A DNA stretch of 64,000 nucleotides from NCBI GenBank assembly GCA_017744515.1, contig JAGIBF010000001.1:124001-188000 (forward strand), in the 5' to 3' direction. Positions within the stretch are counted from its first letter, which is position 1. Each line of letters starts with the position of its first letter. Positions 1 to 7,389 of this stretch are shown piece by piece. This stretch comes from Niastella sp. Its GTDB lineage: Bacteria; Bacteroidota; Bacteroidia; Chitinophagales; Chitinophagaceae. The position numbers were made by a program, and so were the translations under genes. The notes below the pieces were generated by a model. The model did not search any database. It was not told the DNA's origin and saw only the letters and a program-made list of their open reading frames with translations.

Positions 1-83
1 GTGGTATTTATTTTTTCTTCGAAGCGGGCTTTTAGTTTCATGCGCGCTTCTACTACTCTTTTGAGCTTGTCGGACTCTTCCAT
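1..83 (-). CDS. N-terminal fragment of an unknown protein
   Basis: The first 27 codons of a leftward gene that leaves the window at its left edge. The start is an ATG read from position 83. The visible residues are strongly charged and helical (MEESDKLKRVV, then Lys/Arg/Glu-rich). No domain can be assigned from so little. The next gene to the right is on the same strand, separated by a hairpin. Confidence 0.45.
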   Translation of the reverse strand, partial: MEESDKLKRVVEARMKLKARFEEKINT

Positions 84-109
84 ATAAGAGGCTTTTACTT
101 ATACAATTT

Positions 110-133
110 ATGGTTCGTGGGGACACGAACCAT
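110..133. terminator. 10-bp perfect hairpin, possible terminator
   Basis: ATGGTTCGTG (110-119) and CACGAACCAT (124-133) are perfect inverted repeats with a GGGA loop. The hairpin lies just downstream of the leftward phosphodiesterase gene. The flank is AT-rich but there is no clean U-tract on the minus strand, so termination is inferred from position and stem strength. Confidence 0.45.
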
Positions 134-237
134 GGCGTTTTGCTTTATGAATTTACTGTTATTTCCCGGGAGTTGGGAGGTGTCGTTGCTGTATTTGCAT
201 GATTGGGACAAAAGATACCGTAGGATGTACAAGGAGA

Positions 238-1575
238 TTAGTTCTTCTGTAATATTCCTGCGGGGATTTTGGAGGGGGTAAACTCCAAGCCTAATAATTG
301 TGCGATGATGGGTGCTATGTCGGTGAGGTTCATTTCGTTGATGATGATTCCTTTTGCCAGACCGGGCCCAAAGGTTACAAAGCCGGTTTGGATCTCTTTG
401 AAGTCGGGGTAAAAGCCGTGGGTACCGCCTTTGGCTGGCTTCACGACGGCACCGGTTGTTCCGCCGCCAATCGTTGCATTGTTCAATGCTGTGATGGCGA
501 GGGCTGCATTGGGATCGGCTCCTATTTCATCTAATTGCTTGCGCTCTATTATTTTGAATAGCTTCTTTTGCTCCACCGGCAGGTTGTTGAGGAGCTGGCG
601 TACCTGGATGAGTGTTTGTTGATCGCTCTTGTCTTTCAGGTGCAGAAACGCTGATCCGCCAGAGGTGTGGAACTGGGCTTTCCAATCGTCTTTCTTAATG
701 TCTTTGATCAATCCTTGCTGCGCCAGCAACACATTGGGCTGGAAGGAGGTTTTGATATCTACAAATCCATGATCCCCGGTTACGATGATGACCGTGCTGT
801 CCATAATACCTGCGCGCTCCAACGCTTCGATGATCGTACCTAATCCTCTATCGGCGCCAGCCACTGCTTTTCTTACGAGGTGCCCTTCCCTACCCTGCTC
901 GTGTTCATAATGATCGGTGCAAGCGAGGTGCAGGGTTGTGAATGCGGGTTTGTATGTTTTGATGATGTAGGCTCCCATGCGGGCCACGTTTTCATCCATG
1001 ATCAATTCTTCGCCCACCATGTTGAAGTCGGCGGCCTCCAATATGCCGGTTGCTTTTTCCTGTATCTCTTTCCACAATCCTGCGGGTGTGGTATTGGCTC
1101 CTGTGATCTCCCGACGATCTGTCTTCAATTTAGGTGACCAGATATCGGGTACATTGTAATCAATCGGTCCGCCTACTGATACGGGCCATATTACGTTGGC
1201 TGATTTTTTTCCTGCTTTTCGTACTGCATCGAACAGTGTAGGTACTTTAATGGAATCGTAGGTGAAGTACCAAAGACCACTGGCTCCTTTGGGCTCAAAG
1301 GGTGAGTTGTAGTAAACGCCATGTTGGGCAGGTGGCACGCCTGTGATGATGGTGGTATGGTTGGGATAAGTAACGGAAGGGAAAACGCTGTTGACGCCAC
1401 GTGCGCATACGCCGCTGTCTTTCATCTTGCGCAGGTTGGGCGTGCCCCAGGATGGGTCCATATAGAAGTCGGGACGGAAGCCATCAATGGTTACCAGGAC
1501 TACATATTTGGCTTGTTGTGCATAGGTGCAACTGGTCAATAAAGCTGCACAAGCTATTAGTAAATATTTCTTCAT
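238..1575 (-). CDS. Secreted alkaline phosphatase superfamily phosphodiesterase (NPP-like)
   Basis: A 445-residue protein of the type I phosphodiesterase/nucleotide pyrophosphatase family, zinc enzymes that cleave phosphodiester or pyrophosphate bonds outside the cytoplasm. The N terminus is a signal peptide with a plausible lipobox (LTSC, residues 13-16), so it may be a lipoprotein. Family marks are the metal Asp in TIDGF (D31), the nucleophile Thr in VTYPNH (T69), a Thr-Asp-His-Tyr block near residue 220, a Gly-Asp-His-Gly metal site near 270 and a late Gly-Thr-His-Gly site. Length is normal. The substrate (nucleotide, phospholipid or other diester) cannot be read from sequence. It stands alone, with hairpins on both sides. 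Confidence 0.85.
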   Translation of the reverse strand: MKKYLLIACAALLTSCTYAQQAKYVVLVTIDGFRPDFYMDPSWGTPNLRKMKDSGVCARGVNSVFPSVTYPNHTTIITGVPPAQHGVYYNSPFEPKGASGLWYFTYDSIKVPTLFDAVRKAGKKSANVIWPVSVGGPIDYNVPDIWSPKLKTDRREITGANTTPAGLWKEIQEKATGILEAADFNMVGEELIMDENVARMGAYIIKTYKPAFTTLHLACTDHYEHEQGREGHLVRKAVAGADRGLGTIIEALERAGIMDSTVIIVTGDHGFVDIKTSFQPNVLLAQQGLIKDIKKDDWKAQFHTSGGSAFLHLKDKSDQQTLIQVRQLLNNLPVEQKKLFKIIERKQLDEIGADPNAALAITALNNATIGGGTTGAVVKPAKGGTHGFYPDFKEIQTGFVTFGPGLAKGIIINEMNLTDIAPIIAQLLGLEFTPSKIPAGILQKN

Positions 1576-1699
1576 TGTTCGCGGTTCGGTTGTAGAAAAG
1601 CCTGCAATTTATTCTATACGAACCGGGGATGGCAGTGTTTACGATAAATTAACGCAATCGTTTGTTGAGGCAGGTGTTAGCTTTTAGATCTTATACACA

Positions 1700-1737
1700 A
1701 AAGGTGAGCCGCCCTTTGGAGGGCGACCCACCTTTTG
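1700..1737. terminator. Terminator-like hairpin, GGTGAGCCG family copy 1
   Basis: AAAAGGTGAGCCGCCCT pairs with AGGGCGACCCACCTTTT around a short loop. It lies downstream of the leftward heme-motif gene that ends at 1804 and has A and T tracts on both sides, so it could terminate in either direction. The same stem arms recur at 13509-13540 and 33702-33732. Confidence 0.65.
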
Positions 1738-1762
1738 AAAACCCTTCGCGACCCTTCGACAA

Positions 1763-1786
1763 CCCTTCGACAAGCTCAGGGTGACA
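1763..1786. repeat. Dispersed TTCGACAAGCTCAGGGTGACA repeat, copy 1
   Basis: One of at least eight copies in the window of a roughly 23-nt unit (CTTCGACA[A/G]GCTCAG[G/C][G/C]TGACA). Partial copies (cccttcga) precede it and a truncated gtgaca follows, giving a small local array between two leftward genes. Confidence 0.75.
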
Positions 1787-1803
1787 CGGGGTGACAGTTA
1801 TGT

Positions 1804-3282
1804 TTATTTATCCTGAATGAGGTTGCCCTGGATTGACCAGGCGAAGTCTATTTGTATTTTGTCTTTGAAGATGGATGAATCCATGCTGATGTATTGATCG
1901 GAAGAGTATCCAATCAGGCTTTCCATGGTGGCAAGGCTGTGGCAGGTCATGCAATTGGTTTGTATTCCAAAGGGTGGTCCTGATATCAGCAAGCTGGGGA
2001 TATTGAAGTCTACATTTTTATCGGTGATCGGTCCCAGGCCAGCGAATCCTGCTTCGAGGTAAGGGTTGTACCCGAGCATTGGTATTGCCCCTTTGTTGGT
2101 GCCTCCTACAATAGGTTGGTTTGGCATCACCATGGCGTAAGCGCTGGTTGCCGAGTAGTGTGAAGCTGCTCCTCTGAGTAGTGCAGGCTTGAGCTTTGCT
2201 GCGAGCCGGGAACTGGGTGAAAAAGGCATATCGGGATTGGGGTCCCAATAGAAGGACTGCCATGTCCAGTTGCTGATCTCTTTGGTAGTTACGTGCATCG
2301 CTACCAATATGGCTATTTGTCCTGCCTGTGCAGTTGTAAGTCCTTCTGTACTGTCGGAGGCATTCATGTAGGCTGCCATGGCAGAATCGATCTTGAAGTT
2401 GATGAAGTCGCTCAGGTTGCAGGTGGCTGCTGCAATGCGCGCGGGGTCTGTATCGCTCGTATCTGCGGGTATTACTTTTTTGTTTGGTTCCTGTTTGTTG
2501 TTTACATCTGCATAGACTATTGTTTTCCATACATTGAATCCATAGGCCTGCGGTGTGGGTGGCGGGCCGGGCCATACTGGTATTCTGATTAAACCGTCTT
2601 TTTGTTCGCCAACGAAGTACGTTGGTTTTATGGTAACTGCTTTTTGCGGGAACTTCGGTATTGATCCAATACCTCCTTTAACACGGTATTTCTCTACTAC
2701 TGATCTTTTGAGTATCTGGTTGTTGGTAGCATAGCAGGCTGCATTGGGATCGTAAGCAACGGTGACCCAGAAATCTACCGGATTGCTGATGGAATTACCT
2801 GGTACTTTTCTTAATGCTGCCAGCCTTGCAGGATCGGAACCATGTTCAAACTGATGGGGTACATGTAGCTGGGCACGTGTTTTTTTAACGGCAGTGCTTC
2901 CGCAACCACTTCCTCCGGAAAGGATAAGGTTTCTTATATCTGTGATGCCTAACCAGGTTTCGAATATCAATAATGAATCGCCCTGGTATACTTGTCCGGA
3001 GGGTTGGGTGAGCCCTGCCCAGATGCCCCACACGTGCTGGTATACGCTGGCTGAGTCGTAATTGTTGGGCATGCTGGTATTGTTCAACCAACTGTAAATA
3101 GCATTGGAATCTTCGGGGAAGTGAAATCCGTTGAGTCCCGGAATTGTTGATGGGAGTTCGACGGGTGTAATGCTTGTTCCATCGTTGCCTTCGGTTTTAG
3201 GTGGGCCGGGATTGCAGAGTGTGATAATGGTTACGATGGCCAATAATGCCAGGATGGTGATGGCAGTCTTTCTGTTTTTCAT
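1804..3282 (-). CDS. Exported protein with a single c-type heme motif
   Basis: A 492-residue protein with an N-terminal signal anchor or signal peptide (hydrophobic residues about 8-23) followed by a Pro/Gly-rich linker. Near the C terminus, residues 444-448 read CMTCH, the covalent heme c attachment motif CxxCH, so a periplasmic single-heme role is likely. A His in the MHVTTKEI stretch or a late Met could be the second heme ligand. The other 430 residues match no domain I recognise with confidence; the layout recalls uncharacterised proteins annotated only as cytochrome c family. No oxidoreductase or cytochrome biogenesis gene is adjacent, so the electron partner is unknown. Confidence 0.6.
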   Translation of the reverse strand: MKNRKTAITILALLAIVTIITLCNPGPPKTEGNDGTSITPVELPSTIPGLNGFHFPEDSNAIYSWLNNTSMPNNYDSASVYQHVWGIWAGLTQPSGQVYQGDSLLIFETWLGITDIRNLILSGGSGCGSTAVKKTRAQLHVPHQFEHGSDPARLAALRKVPGNSISNPVDFWVTVAYDPNAACYATNNQILKRSVVEKYRVKGGIGSIPKFPQKAVTIKPTYFVGEQKDGLIRIPVWPGPPPTPQAYGFNVWKTIVYADVNNKQEPNKKVIPADTSDTDPARIAAATCNLSDFINFKIDSAMAAYMNASDSTEGLTTAQAGQIAILVAMHVTTKEISNWTWQSFYWDPNPDMPFSPSSRLAAKLKPALLRGAASHYSATSAYAMVMPNQPIVGGTNKGAIPMLGYNPYLEAGFAGLGPITDKNVDFNIPSLLISGPPFGIQTNCMTCHSLATMESLIGYSSDQYISMDSSIFKDKIQIDFAWSIQGNLIQDK

Positions 3283-3540
3283 AAATGTTTTGGTTTAACA
3301 AGGAAATTGTCAACGGTATATTGCAACCTAAGTTAGATACATTTTAAGTTGCCGACAAAACATATTATGATTGATCGTAAAGATATATCTGTTGTAGTTT
3401 ATACTATCTGGCTACAATGACCGATTTTAGCTATTTAACAATTATCCAAGTGATTATTTGAGTAATTTCTTATTAAAGAAAGAGAATATAGTATGATTAT
3501 TTTGGCATTAAATTTATATGAACATTCCTTTCGTAATTTA

Positions 3541-3572
3541 GGCATTCGCGTTTATACGAATGCTTATTTTTT
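3541..3572 (+). promoter_or_regulatory. Hairpin immediately before the AlbA_2 regulator start codon
   Basis: GCATTCG (3542-3548) and CGAATGC (3557-3563) form a 7-bp inverted repeat with an 8-nt loop, followed by TTATTTTTT and then the ATG at 3573. It has the form of a small intrinsic terminator or an operator sitting on the translation start. Because the downstream protein is a predicted regulator, autoregulation is possible (inference). Confidence 0.4.
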
Positions 3573-4958
3573 ATGAAACCACATGAACTGGAACTACTGA
3601 TACAAGAGAAAGAAGGCTACACGATCGAGTATAAGCAATCATTCCCCTCCAAACTTAGCGAGCTGGCTACTGAATTGTGTGCATTTGCCAATGCCAGTGG
3701 CGGTGTACTATTGGTAGGGGTAAATGATCGACAGGAAGTAACTGGCATTACTTTGGATAATATACAGCGATCAAGGATACAGGGTGTCATTAATCTGATT
3801 GACCCTACTGTGGCTATAAAAGTTTCGGAACAGCACGTCAATGGAAAAATGGTCCTTTGTTTTGAATGTCCTGCAGGCGAACAGAAGCCTTATGCCGTAT
3901 CGGGCAGCATTTATATCCGTAATGGTCCCAACTCTGAAAGAATCATTTCCACGGAGCAGATGAGGAGGCTTTTTCAACATTCCGATAGTATTTTTTTCGA
4001 TTCTGCTCCCTGCGCATCCTTCAGGTATCCAGAGCATTTTGATTCGGATTATTTTGAACAGTTTACCAAGAAGGCGGGTATTACTACCAATATTAATGAG
4101 TATAGTTTACTTGAAAACTTAAAGCTTATTACAGCTAAAAAGCAGCTAACAAATGCCGGCGTACTTTTTTTTGCGAAAAACGTGCAAGAACATATCGAAC
4201 ATGCAGTTTCGCGCTGTATTCTTTTTAAGGGAATTGACAAACGGTATATTCTTGACAGTAAAGAGATTGGTGGCAATCTTGAGTTTCAATACGAGGAAGC
4301 ATTGAAGTATATTATATCAAAGCTAAATCTGCGATTTGATATAGAAACTGAAGAAGGTGGTGCGCGTAAAGAAGTACTTGAAATTCCTGAAACAGCTTTC
4401 AGAGAAGCATTGGTGAATGCTCTTTGCCATAGAAGCTATTACGGCAAAGGGGGAGGTATAATGGTAGAGATATATGATGACAGGGTGCAAATCTGTAACC
4501 CAGGAGGGTTAGTCAGTATCATTACTCCAAGGGAGTTTGGAACAAAAAGTTTCTCCAGAAATCCATTGATCTTTGGATTGATGCAACGGATTGCTCTTGT
4601 TGAAAAAGCAGGGTCGGGCATCAAGCGCATGCGTGACACAATGAAGGAGGCTAATTTAATAGAGCCCAAGTTCGAGATAGGCGGCTTCTTTACTGTTATT
4701 TTTTACAGACCAGTAGCATTTGAAAAATGGCTGGAAGGATGGGGCGCATATTTAACTACTACTTTAATTAAAATATTATTAGCTATTCATGATCAGGAGA
4801 GGATCACTAAACCTCAATTATCAAATGTAGTTGGACAAGGAAAAACTTCTGTTGATAATAATATTGCCAAGCTGCGAAAGCTCGGGCTTCTTACAAGAGA
4901 AGGATCTGACAAATCGGGCAGGTGGCTTATACATCAATTGCCTCCGCCAATGGAGTGA
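3573..4958 (+). CDS. AlbA_2 / HATPase_c_4 putative transcriptional regulator
   Basis: A 461-residue cytoplasmic protein with the three-part layout of RecG-like AlbA_2 regulators. Residues about 10-125 are the divergent AlbA_2 (Schlafen-type) domain, with TIEYKQS at 17-23 and NASGG at 40-44. Residues about 270-350 are a HATPase_c_4-like ATP-binding domain (FREALVNALCHRSY, 276-289). Residues about 395-455 form a winged helix. Such proteins are annotated as ATP-dependent or transcriptional regulators, but few have been studied. The upstream hairpin and the divergent cytochrome-like gene are its only context. A GGKVGGK-coding repeat follows the stop in another frame, so the C terminus may have been shortened by a frameshift. 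Confidence 0.8.
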   Translation: MKPHELELLIQEKEGYTIEYKQSFPSKLSELATELCAFANASGGVLLVGVNDRQEVTGITLDNIQRSRIQGVINLIDPTVAIKVSEQHVNGKMVLCFECPAGEQKPYAVSGSIYIRNGPNSERIISTEQMRRLFQHSDSIFFDSAPCASFRYPEHFDSDYFEQFTKKAGITTNINEYSLLENLKLITAKKQLTNAGVLFFAKNVQEHIEHAVSRCILFKGIDKRYILDSKEIGGNLEFQYEEALKYIISKLNLRFDIETEEGGARKEVLEIPETAFREALVNALCHRSYYGKGGGIMVEIYDDRVQICNPGGLVSIITPREFGTKSFSRNPLIFGLMQRIALVEKAGSGIKRMRDTMKEANLIEPKFEIGGFFTVIFYRPVAFEKWLEGWGAYLTTTLIKILLAIHDQERITKPQLSNVVGQGKTSVDNNIAKLRKLGLLTREGSDKSGRWLIHQLPPPME

Positions 4959-4961
4959 TTT

Positions 4962-5104
4962 GGGTGGTAAAGTGGGTGGTAAAATGAAAAAACGCGGTTG
5001 ATGGGAGTTTATAAATAGGCTTGTAAAGAGCTGTAAATAAATAATTTATAGAAAGCTGGAAGAAAATAAAAATTGAGGATGTGGGTGGCAAAGTGGGTGG
5101 TAAA
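4962..5104 (+). repeat. Paired GTGGGTGGTAAA 12-mers downstream of the AlbA_2 gene
   Basis: Two 12-nt units with one to three differences occur in tandem at 4960-4983 and again at 5081-5104, with about 97 nt of AT-rich DNA between. In one frame each unit encodes Val-Gly-Gly-Lys. The first pair is not in frame with the upstream gene, whose stop is at 4956-4958. The second pair abuts the stop codon of the TPR gene. Confidence 0.6.
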
Positions 5105-6262
5105 TTATTTTTTGAGTTTCTTTTTTCCCCATCTTTCTTTGACGTAGGCGTAGGCTTTTTTCTCGTCGGCTTCGATGGGTTTTGCGAAGGCGAGGTATTG
5201 GGTGTAGTACTTGCGCGCGAGTGGTTCGTTCTTTAGTTCTACTTCATAGATGCGACCGCAGTTGTATAGGGCTATCGGGCTTTTGTATAAATAGAAGGCG
5301 GTGTCGTAGGAGGCTACTGCTTTTTTATATTGTTTGACAGCTTCATAATTCTCTCCCAGGCTGAAGTAGTACATTTCTCCGTTGGGCGAGATGGCTTTGC
5401 CGAGGCATATTTCCAACAGCTGGTTGCTTTTCTCGTATTGTTTCAGTTTGGCCAATGCTTTTGCTTCGTAGTAATACACCGCTTCTACCTGTAGCTCCAT
5501 GCTGAGCATGTATTCGCATATGCGCACGCAATTTTCGTATTGCTGCAGGTTGTAATAGCCCAGCACTATTTTGGTAAGAACGCTTAAACTTAACTCCTGC
5601 TGACTTATCAATCTTTCTCCATATACCGGAATGCTTTTATAGTCTTTGGCATCATAGGCGCTTCTGATTCGTGATTTGAGCAGGGAAGCGTTCATCGAAT
5701 CGCGTGTCAATCCTATTTCGAGCAAGCTATCTGCTTTGGCGTAATCTTTAATGTCTATCAATGTTTCTGCCCATGCTACGGTATTCTTAAAATCACCGGG
5801 TGTCAGCATGTATGCCTGGCTCAGGTACTGCAATGCAGAGTCTTTCATCTTCGCCCGACTGAGTTGTTCGCCCAATCCACGGTAGTAGTTGGCATTGGTG
5901 GGCTGCAACCGGATGAGCCGGGCCAGGAAGCTCATGGACAGATCGGGATCGCGGTTGTAGTAGATGGATGCGAGGTAATGATTGGCCGTGATGTTGTCGG
6001 GCTCGAGACTATGTAGTTTCAGAAAGCAATGTTGTGCTTTGAATATGTCTTCGCTCATATAATATGCATAGCTCAACAATCGCAGGGCTTGTGTGTTGGA
6101 GGAATCGATGCCAATGGCAGGCTGCAGGTAGTTGATGGCTGCTTCGTACTGCTGCTCCTGCAGCATGTCGAGTACTTTGTTTTTATCGGGCGCCGGTGGC
6201 TGCGCAGCAGCTATGAACACGAACAGGTGACTGATCGCAAAGGATAGTAATGGTTTATTCAT
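5105..6262 (-). CDS. Secreted tetratricopeptide repeat (TPR) protein
   Basis: A 385-residue protein with a cleavable signal peptide (about residues 1-20, ending AAAQP) and then helical TPR-type repeats through most of the chain. Typical repeat pieces include NKVLDMLQEQQYEAAINYL near the start, LRLLSYAYYMSEDIFKAQ, and YYFSLGENYEAVKQYKKAV toward the end. TPR arrays are protein-binding scaffolds; in Bacteroidota such exported TPR proteins often serve envelope assembly or gliding-related machines, but no partner is nearby. It converges with the AlbA_2 gene, and the intergenic GTGGGTGGTAAA repeat runs right up to its stop codon. No catalytic domain is visible. Confidence 0.75.
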   Translation of the reverse strand: MNKPLLSFAISHLFVFIAAAQPPAPDKNKVLDMLQEQQYEAAINYLQPAIGIDSSNTQALRLLSYAYYMSEDIFKAQHCFLKLHSLEPDNITANHYLASIYYNRDPDLSMSFLARLIRLQPTNANYYRGLGEQLSRAKMKDSALQYLSQAYMLTPGDFKNTVAWAETLIDIKDYAKADSLLEIGLTRDSMNASLLKSRIRSAYDAKDYKSIPVYGERLISQQELSLSVLTKIVLGYYNLQQYENCVRICEYMLSMELQVEAVYYYEAKALAKLKQYEKSNQLLEICLGKAISPNGEMYYFSLGENYEAVKQYKKAVASYDTAFYLYKSPIALYNCGRIYEVELKNEPLARKYYTQYLAFAKPIEADEKKAYAYVKERWGKKKLKK

Positions 6263-6357
6263 ATTTCTGTTGCCGGGTTACTAAACCGTTTTAGACTGGG
6301 TGAGATGCATGGGAAGCTTTATTCCATAAAAGAAAAGTGCATTTTTCTTTTTAGCCT

Positions 6358-6365
6358 TATCTTTG
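6358..6365 (+). promoter_or_regulatory. Bacteroidota -7 element for the TPP riboswitch transcript
   Basis: TATCTTTG matches the Bacteroidota -7 consensus TAnnTTTG exactly. It would place transcription start near 6372, just before the first aptamer helix. No good TTTG at -33 was found, so the call rests on the -7 box and on position. Confidence 0.5.
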
Positions 6366-6445
6366 CGGTCTTACAACTCGAGGGGTGCCTTGTTTTCCCG
6401 TTTCGGCGGGAGACTGAAATAAAGGCTGAGATTATACCCATTGAT

Positions 6446-6483
6446 AGAGGTTGGAAGGTTGAGAGGTTAATAGGTTGAAAAGG
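6446..6483. repeat. GGTTGAAAAGG-type low-complexity repeat, copy 1
   Basis: A run of AGGTTGA-like heptads ending ggttaataggttgaaaagg, inside the TPP aptamer linker. Related tracts are at 29225-29261, 37672-37708 and 38401-38438. Confidence 0.6.
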
Positions 6484-6506
6484 CTATTGACCCGCAGTCC
6501 ATCGGA

Positions 6507-6530
6507 GCCTTCGACAGGCTCAGGCTGACA
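6507..6530. repeat. Dispersed TTCGACAGGCTCAGGCTGACA repeat, copy 2
   Basis: A copy of the eight-member dispersed family, located within the linker of the TPP aptamer between its two ligand-binding arms. Confidence 0.75.
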
Positions 6531-6665
6531 ACTATAATTAACAACTTCTTTCAAGCACCTGATCCGGATAATACCGGCGTAGGGATGAGGAATAATAATT
6601 ATCTGTGCGTGGAGAACGCATTCACCTCCCTTTGGGTTCGTACGATCATTTTTAATTTATTTCGT

Positions 6666-7319
6666 ATGAACATTTCTGAGTGGTTTACTTTATTAGGTCA
6701 GCAACTGGCGGAAACGCCTTTTATTCAATGGGTAGCCCTGGCGCTGGGCGTATCGGAAGTGCTTTTTGCCAAAGCCAATAAGATATGGCTCTACCCTACC
6801 GGCCTTGCCGCTACCAGTCTTTCCATTTTCATCTTGTTTAAAGCCGGGCTGTATGCCGAGTGTCTACTGAGCTGTTATTACATTGTAATGAGTGTGTATG
6901 GGTGGTGGTATTGGGTGAAAAAGAAAAATGAGCCGCCTATCAAGATCACGCGTAGTAACCGGCAGGATTGGATAACGGTATCACTGATCGTGGTGATTGG
7001 TTTTGTGTTGTTGTCTTTCGCGCTGAAGCAATTCACCGACTCTACTGTTCCTTTCTGGGATGCGTGGGTGAGCTGTACTGCCTGGGCCGGCATGTGGCTG
7101 CTGGCCAAACGCAAGATCGAGAACTGGGTGTTGCTGAATGTATCGAATGCTTTTGCCATTCCTTTATTGTTTCATAAGCAGCTACCTCTGTATGCCGGGC
7201 TGACGTTGTTCCTGTTTATTGTGGCGGTGTTTGGATACATTAAATGGAACAAGATTATTAAGGGAGAGCAAAGCCTGGAGTCAGGAGTTCAGCGTAGGGA
7301 GTTGGGAGTAGAAGTATGA
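6666..7319 (+). CDS. pnuT: PnuT-type thiamine transporter (PnuC family)
   Basis: A 217-residue inner-membrane protein of the PnuC/nicotinamide mononucleotide transporter family, with about seven hydrophobic segments. It has the conserved tryptophan-rich segment (YGWWYW) and the late WVLLNVSNAF region typical of the family. The TPP riboswitch upstream points to thiamine rather than nicotinamide riboside as cargo (PnuT). The start at 6666 is preferred because the frame further upstream, beginning at 6585, overlaps the aptamer and adds a non-family leader. The C-terminal 18 residues are hydrophilic and encoded by GGAGTTGGGAGT-like repetitive DNA, so the tail may be a recent extension. No thiamine pyrophosphokinase or TonB receptor gene is adjacent. 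Confidence 0.85.
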   Translation: MNISEWFTLLGQQLAETPFIQWVALALGVSEVLFAKANKIWLYPTGLAATSLSIFILFKAGLYAECLLSCYYIVMSVYGWWYWVKKKNEPPIKITRSNRQDWITVSLIVVIGFVLLSFALKQFTDSTVPFWDAWVSCTAWAGMWLLAKRKIENWVLLNVSNAFAIPLLFHKQLPLYAGLTLFLFIVAVFGYIKWNKIIKGEQSLESGVQRRELGVEV

Positions 7320-7389
7320 GGTAGGAAATAAGAATTACAGGTTTCAGGATAAGACTCAGTTTCACGTTAATCTTTTTACTTATTTTATT

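Larger units (their letters stand above)
6375..6590 (+). promoter_or_regulatory. TPP (thiamine pyrophosphate) riboswitch with a repeat insertion
   Basis: Both conserved halves of the THI-box aptamer are present. The first half is GGGGTGCC (6382-6389), a P3 arm with a CCCG/CGGG hairpin, then GGCTGAGA (6424-6431) and ATACCC (6434-6439). The second half is CACCTGATCC-GGATAATACCGGCGTAGGGA (6556-6585). A short P1 can form between CTC (6377-6379) and GAG (6587-6589). The linker between the P2 strand and the P4 strand, usually only a few nucleotides, is about 115 nt here (6440-6555) and contains two dispersed repeats. The aptamer precedes a PnuC/PnuT-family transporter, as expected for thiamine uptake control. 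Confidence 0.9.
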
